Positions 1 through 12,680 of a stretch of 64,000 bases of DNA are shown one piece after another; the stretch's first letter is position 1; each line of letters starts with the position of its first letter. The translations under genes and the position numbers were made by a program. This DNA comes from Larix kaempferi. Lineage: Eukaryota; Streptophyta; Pinopsida; Pinales; Pinaceae. Below the pieces are notes generated by a model that saw nothing but the letters and a program-made list of their open reading frames with translations, was not told where the DNA came from and did no database searches. The stretch spans positions 27,566,501 through 27,630,500 of the forward strand of contig BSBM01000299.1 in assembly GCA_027924585.1 (NCBI GenBank). Direction: 5' to 3'.

Positions 1-1122
1 AACTTTCGATAATATCCAGCTAAACCTAGGAATGATCGTATGTCTAAAACACAAGTAGGTGTGGGCCAATCCTCAACAGCTTCAACCTTTTAGGGGTCGA
101 CTGCTATTCCTTTCTCAGATATGATGTGTCCTAAGTATTGTATCTGAGGTTTATAGAAATCACACTTACTAAACTTTGCATATAGATGATGTTCCTGTAG
201 TGTTCATAGAACTATTCGGAGGTGTTCCTCATGTTCTTCTTCATTCTTGGAATAGATCAGGATATCATCAATGAAGACTAGAACAAACTTGTCGAGGTAC
301 TTACTGAAAACGTTGTTCATCATGCACATGAAGTTGGTGGGTGCATTCGTCAAACTGAAAGGCATTACTACAAAATTGTAGTGGCCATATAGAGTGCGAA
401 ACACGGTCTTACTGATGTCTTCATCACAGATTCTCACTTGGTGATATCCGGATCATAGGTCGATCTTTGAGAAAATCTTCACTCCTCCGACTTGGTTAAA
501 CAAGTCATCGATCCTAGGGAGTGGGTAACGGTTCTTGATGGTTAACTTGTTGAGTTGACGGTAATCGATGCACATACGCATCGTCCCGTCCTTCTTCTTT
601 CCAAAGATTATTGGTGCTCCCCAGGGAGACACACTCGGTCGAATGTATCCCTTGTCTATTAGTTCTTGTAACTGTATCTTTAGCTCTACCAACTCTGGCG
701 TTCTCATACAATACGGAATCCTAGAGATGGGTACTGATCCGGGTGTTAGCTCTATGGAAAAGTCTAAGTCCCGTTTGGGCGGTAACCTTGGTATTTCCTC
801 GGGAAACACGTCTCTGAATTCTACGAGTATTGGAAAATCCTCGATCTTTTGTTCTCTCTCGGCTTCTACTGTTTGAAGGTGGATTGCAAATAGTTTAGAA
901 CCCTTTCTTAAGCATTTCTTTACTTGTAATGCAGATATCTGTTGCACTGATACTTCTACCTTGAATTGTCCTTTGGTTCCCTTGACTATCTGTGCATAGG
1001 ATTGATTTATTTAAGCAATCTAGCAAAGCATGCTGTCCTGCTAACCAGTCCATGCCTATTATTATGTCATAATACCCTAGCGGTAAGATGTTTAAATCTA
1101 CCCTAGTTGGAAAACCATTCAA
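1..1122 (-). pseudogene. pol: G1 protease C-terminus and reverse transcriptase, broken
   Basis: The stretch 1122-895 carries the end of the protease region, including the gypsy signature IGMDWL. A frameshift near 960 moves the frame to 947-453, which holds the start of RT: a PSVSPWGAP motif, then CIDYRQLNK, then IFSKIDL. A TGA at 453-455 sits where related copies need Arg. The same frame resumes at 437-204 with the palm motif FIDDILIYS (catalytic Asp pair present) and stops again at TGA 204-206. Recognisable RT continues to base 1 (thumb motif GLAGYY). RT normally leads into RNase H and integrase, which are off the left edge. The catalytic residues survive, but the broken frame rules out a full polyprotein. 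Confidence 0.9.
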
Positions 1123-1227
1123 ATCTAACTCACAACTCTTAACTAGTTCGAAAACCTTCTGCTTGGTACCCGTAGCTAGTTGTACCAGCCATGGTAGCTT
1201 GTGATTTTCTCGGTTTAACTTGCAAGT

Positions 1228-2619
1228 TTATACTATCCTAGGAGCGATGTAGCTTCGGCAAGCACCAGGGTCTATTAATATTGAAACAAGTGTACTTGAG
1301 TGCTTAGCCTCAATTTCTACCATAGTGGCCTGGTGATATACTTGTCGACCATCGAGTGCAGCATAAATTCTTGGTGTTCTTGCTACATCCCCTATTGTCG
1401 ATTCAGCTTGTATGTTGTGTAGTACCTCATCCGACTTGTTGAGGAAGTCTCGGAAATAGTGGGGTCCTTGGCTTGTCCAGCAAGTGATAGTGGGTGGAGT
1501 ATTTTTGACCCCTTTGTTGAAGGTTGGCCTGTTCTGTTGAGGTGCAGGCACATTGGGCCTTGGAGGAGGCCAATTGAAACCCTTGTTAGGTGGGAAACTG
1601 TTGTTTTGTTTCCAGTAAGGAGGTGGCCTAAAACCAGGCCTTTGATTGTTTGAAAAGGTTCTGAATCTATCTTTGTTTATGTTTATGTTGTCGTTTGTTG
1701 GTTGTTCGTGTTCGTAACAGAGTCGGGATTTATTTAAGGTCATGTCTAAATTTTTGGGCATGTCAAATTCAATATTTTCTCTAAAATTTAGGGGTAGACA
1801 TCCTAGAAATTGCTGTATCTTGCCCTTTTCATCTTGTATGTAAGGGACATAATGTAGCAGATCTAAAAGTCTGTTGATGAAAGCTTCCATTGTCATGGAG
1901 CCCATTCTTAGTTCATGGAATTCTTTGATTTTCTTGTCGAAGAATCTTTCAGACATGTATTTGTCCTGAAAATTTTTGCTAAAAGTATCCCATGTGATGT
2001 CTCTTAACTCTTGTACCTTAGTGTGTTTCAAGTCCCGCCACCATCTCGATGCTTTACAATTCATAGTGTAGATGGCTAGTTGGGCTTGCATTTCACTGGA
2101 ATAATTATGAACTTTGAAATACTTATTCATTCCTAACAGCCACTCTTCAACCTTCTCCCCAGAGTTGATTTCTCCGTCATAAGTTGGGGCCTTAATCTTT
2201 CAGAATTTCCCTTGTAGACTGTCATCACTTTTCCTCCTTTTCTTGCAAGGAGGTGGCGAACCTTCATTGTTGGATGAACTTTGACAGTCTTCTTCCATTG
2301 GTTTTGGTTTATGTTCTTCTTCTTCTCCCCTCTGGAAGTCAGCTGAGTCCCTTGTGTGACCGCTCCTTGTTTTAAGGGTTTTAACTGAGAGGGTAGGTTG
2401 TCCGTGGGGTTTGGCCCCCGTCAGGATTTGGAGTAAGGCCTCATTTATGGCTTGCTGTTCTCTTCTTTCTTGCATATTTTCGTCCCTAAAACTTTGAAAT
2501 TCAGCTTGTAGGTTTTGCATGGATCTCATCAGATCCGAGTTGAGTTCCACCACAATTTCTTGCTCTCGTGGTGGGGAATTTATATTTCCATGTATACTGC
2601 TGCCTTGTTCTGCATTCAT
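1228..2619 (-). pseudogene. gag: G1 gag with start of protease, broken
   Basis: ATG at 2619 lies about 170 bases inside the primer-binding site, and the same start is seen in G4 at 62032. The frame reads 140 codons to a TGA at 2200-2202, then continues in the same frame through 2130-1228. The first part is charged, with a likely coiled segment (RSMQNLQAEFQSF) and a basic stretch CKKRRK. The second part is the capsid-like gag domain (EWLLGMNKYFKVHNYSSEM, then RWWRDLKH). A decayed zinc knuckle lies near 1440-1490, with the first Cys and the His kept and later Cys replaced. The protease motif LIDPGA is near 1260-1290. The frame stops at TAA 1228-1230. Gag forms the particle that packages element RNA; this copy cannot make it intact. 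Confidence 0.9.
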
Positions 2620-2787
2620 TTTTCGGATACTATCTATACCTGAAAGTTATATAAGTATGTATTCATGGAAAACAATTTGTTAGTTAATTCTTCACATAAA
2701 CCATAATACAATATTTTAAACAAATTTTTCTGTATCTGCATCGGTGTTTGGTAGTGAGCCCAATAGGTCACTTAGTTTTTGTAACTT

Positions 2788-2799
2788 GCTCTGATACCA
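2788..2799 (-). other. Primer-binding site of G1 (initiator Met-tRNA)
   Basis: The complement of the plus strand reads TGGTATCAGAGC, the standard plant site pairing with the 3' end of initiator Met-tRNA. It lies two bases from the LTR end (TTACA), which fixes element orientation and the LTR boundary at 2802. Confidence 0.93.
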
Positions 2800-2801
2800 C
2801 T

Positions 2802-3085
2802 TGTAATGTCCCAAAAATAGAAAAAATTTAAAATTTTTTCCCATCCCTATAATAGATGTTGTTTGCAATTAAAATAGTCACAAGTTAATTCTGATACTAG
2901 AAAAATATGTAAATACTGATTGTAGAAAAAGAGGGTCTACCATTTCTGAGAATTCATGATCTCTCTAGCTTTTTACATACTCAATTCTGCAGAAGCAATG
3001 TGGAAATAAATACTGATGTATCCTGGTTACGAGTTTACAATAGCCGGTGTAACTGAAATAACAATTCTTTCATACTATTTTAATA
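2802..3085 (-). repeat. Partial 5' LTR of G1
   Basis: On the plus strand it starts TGTAATGTCCCAAAAATAG beside the primer-binding site. It matches the start of the two LTR copies of G4 (58241 and 62215) almost base for base for about 280 bases. The match ends near 3085, within the common stretch ending TTTTAAT. Beyond that point the DNA differs, so this LTR was cut by a deletion or later insertion. Confidence 0.85.
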
Positions 3086-4805
3086 ATGGGATATTTTTCA
3101 ATTATTGCCTGGTACTTTCGAGTATTGAAATTTGGTTTTGATTGCCATTGTTGGCACATTCGTTGTAGTCATGAACTTGGGGTTTATGAAGGGAAGACTT
3201 CCCTGTAGACTGTATGGTGGTTGAAAGTATGTTTTGAATATAGATAAGAACCACATCGTTTTCCATATTTTCTATCAATGTTGTTTTATGGTACATAGAA
3301 TGTAAATGGGGCTTAGCCTATGGGGTTTTTATATTGCTGTAATGAATTCTCATTTTCTTATTGTAGCTCTATCTATTTGTAATTTTTTATGTGGAATGTA
3401 GGAGAGAAAGAAAGTCAGGGTTTCACCATGATACTTTACTGTAGTTAGAATTCACGGACCCTATGGATTTATCTTTGTCTATGTTTACTTCGAGTATCAG
3501 AAATAAAGACTCCAACATTTTCTATTTAAATAGCTATTGTTAATAGAAAATGAGTCTTCTTCGATGAATCTTGTGTTGCTTACATAGATTTCTATTTCTA
3601 AAGTAGCTATGTGTGTTTTATGAATTTGTTTGTGCAATTCCAATGGATGTGTTTTGATCTGATACGAATCTATCTCTGAGAGGGAGATAGGGTATAAGGA
3701 CTTTGTGATTTGCATTCGTAAATGTCTGCATTGGATAGAAAATGTGCTTGGTTCTACCGTAGCACTTTGCAAAAGAGGGAATGATAACGCCCAGGTGGGA
3801 ATCCTGCATGCATGTTTGTTGGTATTAATTCTTTGATCAATCGTTGTTCCAGCGTTTATGTGTTTGAGGTTGATCCACAAATCCTCGTCTTATGAAGGTG
3901 TTGTTCTGTAGCTACAGCTACATATTGATATGTGTTGGCCAACGAAATCCCATGGGGCTCGCTCCATTGACCTATGTTTTGATTTGTAAATATAAATAAT
4001 AGGAATACGTATGAGTGTTTAAATTTCCCTTTTTCAACTACTGTTTTCATTTTCTGTGTGGCGTCTGCATGGTTTGGGACAAGTAATTCATTTGGACTTG
4101 AAATAATGGTTTAGATGAAGTTTCGATGCGTGTCTAAAAATAAATATTGATTTGCAGTTCCTAAATAATACTTTTCATTTCTAAAAGAATTTAATGAACA
4201 AGTATGAGAGAGAAATAGAGCAGCCCATTAAAAACAACAAACAATATTTAATGATCACCCTAACTTTAGAAATTAAAATTGTGTTTGGCTAGCAAAGGCT
4301 AGCTGGCTAGGCCTGCTAGGCAACGCCACTAGATTCTAGGCAGAATCTTGAATTAATAATGATAATGAGAACAATACTGATATAAATTTTCATTCTGAAT
4401 TTGAAGGTCTTGTAAATTTTGCATACCTGCTTATTTTTGTAGCATGCTCCTGACTGTAATGACCTGCACACTCAGTTAAACGATTAGTGGAAAACTGCTC
4501 AACTTTTAGTTGACCTGACAATTGATCCTGGAAAAGATAACTTTGGGACTACAACGTTCCTCCCTACCATGATTCTACCACCATTCTTGGTTCAGTATGA
4601 ATCCCCCGAGATGGTTCTGACATGCAAACTGAGAGGTAGAGGCCCTAGATTCCTAGCTGGTTCAAATCTGGAAAATTGATGTGGGAAGGGTTCACTTCTT
4701 GGAGCAGAGAGTTTCTCTTGATTCCATAAGAGAATTTTATCCCATAAGATCATCCCCAAACTTTGGGGTCTGTCCTCTTTAAGTAGGGAACCTTGAATTA
4801 GGACT
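3086..4805. other. Unassigned AT-rich DNA
   Basis: Only short open frames without recognisable protein motifs are present. It may be further LTR sequence of G1 or older repeat DNA. A cluster of short CTAG/GCTAGC palindromes lies at 4286-4325. I see no coding region, RNA gene or clear element end. Confidence 0.4.
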
Positions 4806-6005
4806 GTTGGAATTAACTCATTTCTTTAAATTAAATAATTTAATTTATAAACGAATATTTGTTTAATTAACTACTAGTTCTTTTGGAACTAGGACTTCTC
4901 AAGTTTATTTAACTAAAGTGTTTTTTATTAAGCCTTTCTACACTTGTGATCAACATTAATATTCTGATCCAATTATTAATGCATCATTGATTTATTAAAT
5001 CAATGCATAAACTATATAAAATAAATGTATTTTATAAATAAATAATAACAACATCACTATTACAGTTATGAATAATGATAGCTTTGATGTTTTTATGCAT
5101 GTGAACCTTAGAAGACTAGTAGTAGTTAATTAATGCTTTAAGTGGTGATGTTATCTTTTATGTCACTTCACAAGATACTTTTTTTTTAATCTTTTAAGGA
5201 TAAGGTCCACTTCTTTGGACAGTCTTGGTAAGCTAGGATAGGCACCCCTAGTCTCTCCCTTTGCATGTCAGATTCCCTCGTTTTAACATGGTAGTTCCCG
5301 CAGTACTTGATGATAATAAGATTTATTTAATCAATTCGAATAGTTGTGGTAAGACACATAAGTGCTATTCACAGTCCTTCCGACTCAACAATTGAGATCT
5401 AGTAACCTCGAGTGCTCTTCAGAGCCTTTTAACTCAACACTCTCACATGGGCGTTACGCTAGTGCAATTCCAGAGCCTTTGCTCAACACTAGATCTAGAA
5501 TGTGGTTGTGAGGCACATCTAGGATATTTAAGTGGCCTTGGATCCAGTAATCATTTTCTTTCAAGCTTGGAGTGCTCCAGGGCTTATGCCTAACACTCAA
5601 TGTACATCGGGGCATAGGCCCATCATGTAACAAGAGTCCTCTAAATACATCAGGGCTTAGGCCCAGTATATAGGTCATTCATGTGTTTCTGATTCCACAC
5701 TCAACACACCACAAAATCATCTATGTGAGTCATGCTCTGCACAGTAAAATGTAACAAAAGAGGAAATCTCACTATATCATAATTTGTAACCGATTCACAT
5801 AATAAAACATAAGTTTATTCATTCAGGCTTTCCTACCCCATATATATTCAATAATGAAACAATGAGGGTCCATGCCCAATATATCAACTCATGAAGAATA
5901 GATCAAAACATACTATTTCTTATGCCAAATAATAAATCACATATGTTGGGGTCGTGGCCCAATATAACATCATAACATAATTAGTCAAAAAGTTGGGATA
6001 TTACA
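4806..6005 (+). repeat. Possible solo LTR with internal repeats
   Basis: It starts TGTTGG and ends GGGATATTACA, an ending typical of plant gypsy LTRs. No primer-binding site follows and the flanks (AGGAC and GGTTT) do not form a target duplication, so the call is weak. Inside, 5360-5600 holds several diverged copies of a unit with the core AGTGCT-TTCAGAGCC followed by CTCAACACT. The phrase CAGGGCTTAGGCCCA recurs in variants at 5570-5670 and 5870-5970. Confidence 0.33.
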
Positions 6006-6034
6006 GGTTTTCTCTCATAGTGTTATTTTGGATT

Positions 6035-6510
6035 TTTAATTTATAGTCTCAGAGCAAACTTTACTTTAAATTTATAATTTCTAAATGTTTATTTCAGAAA
6101 AAAAAAACATTTATGTGAGAGCAAACTTTTGGGATTTAAATAATATTTATCTTAAAGCAAGCATTCCTTCCTGATTTTGAGTTATAATTTATCTCAAAGC
6201 GAGCCAGATTGGATTTATAATTTGTGTCACGACAATTTTTTATTTCTAATGTTTGAGAACTTTTTTAAACAAATGTTGGAGTTTTTCATTTATATTTTAT
6301 CTCTAAACAAATGTCCAAGATATTTAAGATTTTTTTTTATCATGTTTTTTTATTTTTTATCTTTAAGATTTTTTATTTATAATTTATCTCAAAACAAATT
6401 TTCTTTATCTTGATTTATAATTTATCTCAGAGCAAACATTTCTGAATTTTAATTATAATTTATCACATAGCAAATGTTCTTATTTTGATTTATAATTTAT
6501 CTTAAATCAA
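6035..6510. repeat. Degenerate AT-rich tandem array
   Basis: About ten diverged units share the core TTTATAATTTATCTCA followed by GAGCAAACATT, with a period around 35-50 bases. It is non-coding. From 6511 to 7010 the DNA stays AT-rich, with a near-duplicate pair of about 65 bases at 6660-6790 (TTTGTCTTAAAAAA-TATATTT). The last 75 bases before 7011 resemble 48601-48680. Confidence 0.7.
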
Positions 6511-7010
6511 ATGTTACTGTAAAATGAATACATATATTTTTTTAAATTAAATTTTAATTTTAATGCCATAACCTTTTAACCATTATACAAACCATCTTTT
6601 TCTTTAAAAATTGAATTTTATGTTTAATGAAATAACTTTTTAACAGTTATTTAAATCTTCAAAATATATTTGTCTTAAAAAAATATATTTTTTATATATA
6701 ATGAAATAGTTATATATTAGAATTACTTATTTGTCTTAAAAAAGTATATTTCTTATATATAAGAAAATAGTGATATATTAAATTACTTAGAAATATAATT
6801 ATTTTCTTATTCTATTCTATTTAGTTTTGTTTTAGAAAAAAAGGATGACATGACCTTTTTCTTTTACCATGTAATGTTTGAGAATGATATGGTCTTTTTT
6901 CATGAAATATTGATTACATGTGCTTATTATTAGTCCCTACCATAGGCAGAGACTATATGTTCCTCTCTACTTTAATAATTTGCATAGTGGCATAAAATGA
7001 TTATAGAAAT

Positions 7011-10000
7011 TGTAACATACCCTTTTTGCTAGAAAATATTTTGTGTTAGAAAACATTATGATAACTTTTATTGGAAAGTTTTATGTTGGACAGGTGTCCA
7101 AGGATGACTGCAATTTGCACAATATATTTTTATTAAATAAATAAAATAGGAGAAAAACACCTAAGAGGACTGTTGAAAGAGTGGTTACTGATCCACTAGG
7201 TGGAATGTAATGTGGGGTAGAAGGCAATGGACAAGTGGCAATATCAGGATGCAACTAACTAGTTGTTGGTATGGGACAACTTCCTTCAAATGTGGTCATA
7301 GTGCCCTGAAAGATGGGACTAGAGCTCGAGGCTCATTTATTCCAAACTGACCACTAAAGACCTAGGCAGTCTATATAATAGCCATCAAATTATGAACTGA
7401 GGTTCATCACTTTTTCTGATCAGGAAATTTACCTTGGGGTTTTGTTGTGTTTGCACCCAAGAGATTTGATGAGGGGATATGCTATGCTGTTGATCATGTT
7501 GTGAGTCTGCCAAACTCTTATTGAGTTTAGGAGGTTGATGCTGAGTGCTGAAGGCATTTTATTTCAGGAGGTTGATGCTGAGTGATAAAGGCATTTTTGA
7601 GAGCCTTGCTTCTACACAGATTCCATCTACTTAGTGGTTGAGTAATTCGGCTCGGGAGTTCACAAGAAGCCAGTAGTTGAGCTGGTTCTTCTGGAATAGC
7701 TTGGGAGGAACATGCCTCCTTGGGTGTTTGTCGGCCCTATCTTCATCTCGAGGTTCTATTTGTTTCTCTGTTATTAAAGAGGTTAAATTTGTTTATTTGC
7801 AAGTGTTTTTTTATTTATTTACAGAATGTGTTCTGGTTTAGATACCCCTACTTTTAGTCTTGTGAAACAAGTTAAAATTATGAATTGAAATGATGAATGA
7901 AATAAATATTCTCTGCATTTTTCCCCATGCTATAGGAACTGCATCGTACTCTAGTACATAGACAAATTAAGGTAGATAGATATGATAGGCAATTTTCCAA
8001 GATGATGGAAGTACCATTCTGTATATTCTGTTAATTTACCTACTGTTAGTTTTTAGTATTATTTACTGTATTTTCCTAACAGTACTATTCTTTATTTTAT
8101 TTTTATCAAATAGTAAGTTTGTTGTCTTAATATTATTACTGTGAATTGTATTCAATATTGAAATCATTTCTGATACATAAATTAAACAAAAATGCATAAC
8201 CTCATTGTACAGAACTAATCTGTCATTTTCAAGCTTTAAGACATGGTTTATAATTCCATAATTTTCTTCTCAAAAGTTTACTATAGTCTACTACTATTTT
8301 CACTATTGAATATACAAGATAAACAAGTAAACGAAGTCTATTTTAAGTTCTGTAAATTTTTCAAACATACAGTAGAAAAACCCTAAACCCTAATAGTCCA
8401 TTTACAACCTTCATAACAAAGAACTAGCATATCATGTCTTTATTCTATTAACATAATCAAATTACAATCATCATTCTCATCATTGACCAAGGGTAATACC
8501 CTTCCAAACAAACATTCTACAACATTCTAGAATTGTTCCAAATTTGCCAAATGTTGCACATTTCATCAAACATTTATAAATTCATTTTTATAACCATAAA
8601 CAGTGTTACGAACTCTCGGCAAAAATCCTTTATTTTTTAACCATTCCAACTCATGACAAACCATGTGACAATTGCCATAAAACTAAACATAGAATACATC
8701 TTTATTCATTTCCATAATTCGACATAGTCGAAGTCTTGGTTTCATATCGATGACCAAATCTAGCCATACATTTCATACAAATAAAACCCTAACCCTCGAC
8801 CTTTTACAGTGAAAAACGTAGCATCATGTTTATAAAATAGACGAACTACACACAGGCCAACACCTTCCCATTTATATCAAACATCTACCATCGTTCTTTG
8901 AAACACATATGATTTACGATATCCAAGTCTGGAGAAACCCTCACTACAACTATTACATTTTTATAGTTATTATATATAGAAGAAACGATATCAAGAAGTT
9001 CCCATTTCATTTTCATAACTATAACTTTATTTCATCAAGAATAAACGCAGAACCATATTGAGAACAAGTTGCATTTCTACATTATGTCTAAGAATAAGAA
9101 CTCTTCTCCATGACAGTTGCATTTCACATTCAACATGGCTTTTGCCCTGTGAGTCGAAGTATTATCCTCCCCATTTCTTTTACAGTTTACAAACCCCGTC
9201 TTGACGAATTACAAACTCTCTGAGTTAAACACGAATACGCAGAACAACACACATGTCGGACATCATCCTCATCTAACCAGAGTTACAAGGAAACCTCCGA
9301 GGCTTACCGGTTGGTGTAGATATTGCAAAACTTCATCACTCGAACTAGAGAAGTCACGAACCTCTACACCTGCAACAGTAGTAAAGATGTGGTCAAAAAG
9401 GCATTCCTCCTTTAAAGAAACGAATACAACCACTATGTTAATGAATGATTTTTGAAAAGCTACAGGAAAAGGGTTCAAAACACATTACCTTAAAAATGTT
9501 GGGCATAAAGCCGAAAATGCCAAACAACAGCAACTGCAACCAGAACTGTAACCCACACTGTCGAATGTCGAGAAAGAGGGAAACCCCACCAGGCTAACAA
9601 CCTTTAAATCGCTAAAACAATGCCGAGACTTGTATCAACCAAGGCAGGCTTGGTCTCTCTTTTCAAAACATAAAACAATGTTGTAGCTATAAGACCCACT
9701 TAAACCCTACTCAAAGGGAAGGAAAAACCACACAAGTCATCGCTTCAAATCATCCCTGAACCAGACTCTAAACTGTTAACCATGATGAGTTCTCATAACA
9801 ATAGACTCGGTTCTTAAAACTTCCATAGGGCATGAGTTAAAAATGCAGGCATAATGCCTCTGGAATGCAAAACAAGAACCCTAAAAACTCTCAGCCTGTC
9901 GGCCAGACACAGAGCCACTACTACTAAATGCCAAAATTACAATAAACACTTTGAACATAGTGGAGGTAGGGTTTAACCCTCATCGATCAAAACCCTGCCA

Positions 10001-11298
10001 GATCAACGGTGGAGATCACCTATTAGTTTCACGAAACACCAAGCAACCAACCACATGAAATGAGCTATCATTGCCACAGCCACGAAGGAGCCAGGTCAGC
10101 AACACTTGAACCATTGTTAAATTACAACTTAACACAGAATTGTTACACCATGAAACTATCACGTGCCCAAAGTTCACTATGCCATCCACAGTGGAAATCC
10201 ATTAACTCAGCAGTTGTATGCATTCAATGCATAGGCAGCGTTAATATCTGCCAACCTGTGGCATGTTAACGTTCACATCATATTATTAATTACTGTAGAC
10301 ATTGTATTTGGTAAGGTCGTGATGCACCACCCTGTCAATACATGTTAAACGTTTGATAGATATATTCGTTAGGTTTGCATAATATCGCATAGGATCACAC
10401 TAGTGCACACAACACCCATAACATAAAGTTATATATTTCTAATAGTGAGATAATATTTCAATTCACATTGTAAATGGATTATAGATATAATCTAAGGAAA
10501 TGCACACACATATATTTTAATGTATCGTGTAAATGGAAGTCATGTCAATAATTCAATTTATCACCATTATTGTAGAGTATAGTTCCTAGGCAAGTTATTA
10601 AATCATTCATACATAGAATTTCTACAAATTTCCATGGAGGAAAAAGATAGACAATCATGTATGGCTCAACATGAAACTTAAATGAAAACCATATATAATT
10701 CTAAGTATAAAACTGAGACACGATCGATATAGACCTTCTCTTGAGTCAAATACATGCTTATAATTTACAAAAATTAAGATGCACTATTTGCATCAGCAAT
10801 CATATTCAGATATCTTTATCTTAAACGATTTTAGTCTCGAGCCAAGTTTCTCACCCGGTAGAGTGTCCAAATTTTTATCTCTTCAAATATTTACAAAGGA
10901 GATTACTGAAAAATTGTTTGGTCACTTGTTGCAACTTTAAATCCTTACCTATAAACTACCACAAGTATGAATTCAAATGCTTTAGCACGAATGCTAAGTA
11001 AGCCTCAGGACATCCATAGGACCCCTTCATCAATCAACAACAACACATTAGTCAAAAATAGCTTATTCATCAATCATTAACAATAACAATAGAAGTGTGC
11101 AATAGTACAGTTGAGTATGAATAACATCAAGACATATACGTGAATCATCTAGTCGCAAATCTTATACTATAAACCAGCATGGTACTTAGTACAGCAAGAT
11201 AACCTTTTATGCGTTGTTCTATTCTGCACACATTAAATAGGCATTAACTGTCATGTCGAAAATTTTTAAATTTTTGTGATTGTTTTCGGGGTGTTACA
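7011..11298 (+). repeat. 5' LTR of G3, about 4.29 kb
   Basis: It starts TGTAACATACCC and ends GGGGTGTTACA, which are inverted complements of each other with two substitutions. It is followed after two bases by the primer-binding site. The first 1.2 kb match 53274-54500 closely, for example GGACAGGTGTCCAAGGATGA at 7090 and 53350. Later parts match only in patches (GAAAGCTACAGGA, CCTGTCGGCC, the stem-loop near 10982). No long open frame or known protein is seen inside. A perfect inverted repeat TTAGCACGAATGCTAA lies at 10982-10997, about 300 bases before the LTR end. Confidence 0.88.
10982..10997 (+). promoter_or_regulatory. Stem-loop in G3 LTR followed by GTAAG
   Basis: TTAGCA and TGCTAA pair around a four-base loop and are followed directly by GTAAG. 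The same arrangement with different paired bases occurs at 57160-57176, and on the other strand at 58699-58714 and 62672-62687. It lies 280-470 bases before the LTR end. Its role is unknown; an RNA structure near the transcript ends (R/U5) is an inference. Confidence 0.5.
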
Positions 11299-11300
11299 TG

Positions 11301-11312
11301 TGGTATCAGAGC
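11301..11312 (+). other. Primer-binding site of G3
   Basis: An exact TGGTATCAGAGC sits two bases after the LTR end TTACA. It pairs with initiator Met-tRNA and confirms the plus orientation. Confidence 0.95.
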
Positions 11313-11443
11313 GCAAGTTCAAACTCTAGGCCTGATTTAAGCTCATGTGCACAAACAGAAAACCAATCACAAAGTTTTTGTTACTAACTTTTGTAATTTA
11401 ATTTTATTTTTGCACAGAACAGATTGACCTTTAAATTGCAGGA

Positions 11444-12680
11444 ATGGAAATACCAGAAGAGTCAGTGGAGGATAGATCTCCTCATAATCAACGTATTAAT
11501 CATAATAATTCTGAAGGAATCTATTTTAAATTAAATAACAAGTCTTTTGAAATTTTACGCACTGTACAGGATTTAAAATCTGAGTTAAAAGATGTTAAAG
11601 AAGAAAATGAACGAATCCTTAAGGTACTAGAAGAGTTACAACAGAATTTAAAAAGGGATTGTCATAATGATGAAAGAGGAAGAAAATCAGAATTCAAGGC
11701 TAATTCTAAAACAATGTCCCACCAACATAAACATAAGAAAACAAGAAATGATAAAAGGAACAGTTACTCATCCTCAAAATCTTATTCAAGTAATAATGAC
11801 TTTAATTATGACAGCAGTAACAGTGAATGCTACTTTAAGAAGAGAAAACATAAACATCATGAACAGATTACTGGGGAATTTAAAAAGATTAAGCCACCCA
11901 CGTTTAATGGCGAAAGTGAGAAGGGTGAGACAGCAGAAGCTTGGTTGTCTGGAATTAAAAAGTACTTTAATATTTATGACTACTCTTCTCAACTAAAAGC
12001 CAAGATGGCTATTTACAATCTGACTGGGAATCCTGATATTTGGTGGCAGGATCTTAAAAGAATTAAGAGTATAAAAGAAAAAGAAGTAACTTGGATTATG
12101 TTAAAAAGTTTGTTTAAAAATAAGTTTTTGTCGGAACAATATTTTGAAGATAAGTCAAAGGAGTTTTACGATTTAAAGTTGGGTAAAATGAACATGAAAG
12201 AACTATGTAGCAAGTTCCTCAGCTTGCTGAGGTATGTGCCCTATATGGTCGAGGAAAAGCCTAAAGTTCAAAGGTTTCTCAGATGTCTACCTTTTAATAT
12301 AAAGGACCGTATCGAGTATGATAATCCTTCCACTTTGGAAGAGGCCATGAGAAAGGCAAATTTTTGTTTTGATCAAAACAGAAAGAGATAAGGAACGACT
12401 AGTTGGAAGAGCAGTAAGACAAATCAATTTGACTATAAAAAGAAGAATTTTAATCATAATTCTGGAGGTTTTGAGAAAAATTTTAATAACAGAAATTTTC
12501 CTAATAATTACAGGAATAATGCACCTCAGAACTTACTGCTGCAAGAAACGTACCTAACAATAATAATCACAGCAATAATAATAATAAAAACAACAGGTAT
12601 GCTGAACAAAAAGGACCTATGAAGTGCTATGACTGTGGCGGACCACATAAGAGAGCATATTTCCCATGCAATAGAAAGAC
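11444..12680 (+). pseudogene. gag: G3 gag, frameshifted before the zinc knuckle
   Basis: The ATG at 11444 opens a 315-codon frame ending at 12391. The N-terminal third is charged and probably coiled (DLKSELKDVKEENERILK), followed by a Ser/Asn/His/Lys-rich linker. From about residue 145 comes the capsid-like gag domain: EAWLSGIKKYFNIYDYSSQ, IWWQDLKR, then RYVPYMVEEKPKVQRFLRCLP. The next 230 bases are Asn/Arg-rich linker in shifted frames. The zinc knuckle CYDCGGPH lies near 12622-12645, with its last Cys displaced by two residues. Homologous to G1 gag (1228-2619) but clearly more diverged. Role: RNA packaging and particle assembly. Confidence 0.88.

Larger units (their letters stand above)
1..3085 (-). 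mobile_element. Ty3/gypsy LTR retrotransposon G1 (3' part outside window)
   Basis: Read right to left it shows part of a 5' LTR, a primer-binding site, gag, protease and reverse transcriptase. RT continues to base 1, so RNase H, integrase and the 3' LTR lie outside the window. Protein order (gag, protease, RT with a FIDD active site) is that of Ty3/gypsy. Sequence is close to G2 (36507-38673) and G4 (61801-62936). The gag-pol frame carries at least four stop codons and one frameshift near 960, so it is not autonomous. Confidence 0.93.

Noticed and set aside
8378-8395. AAACCCTAAACCCTAAT, telomere-like
   Set aside because: Only two units, inside an LTR; not a telomeric array.
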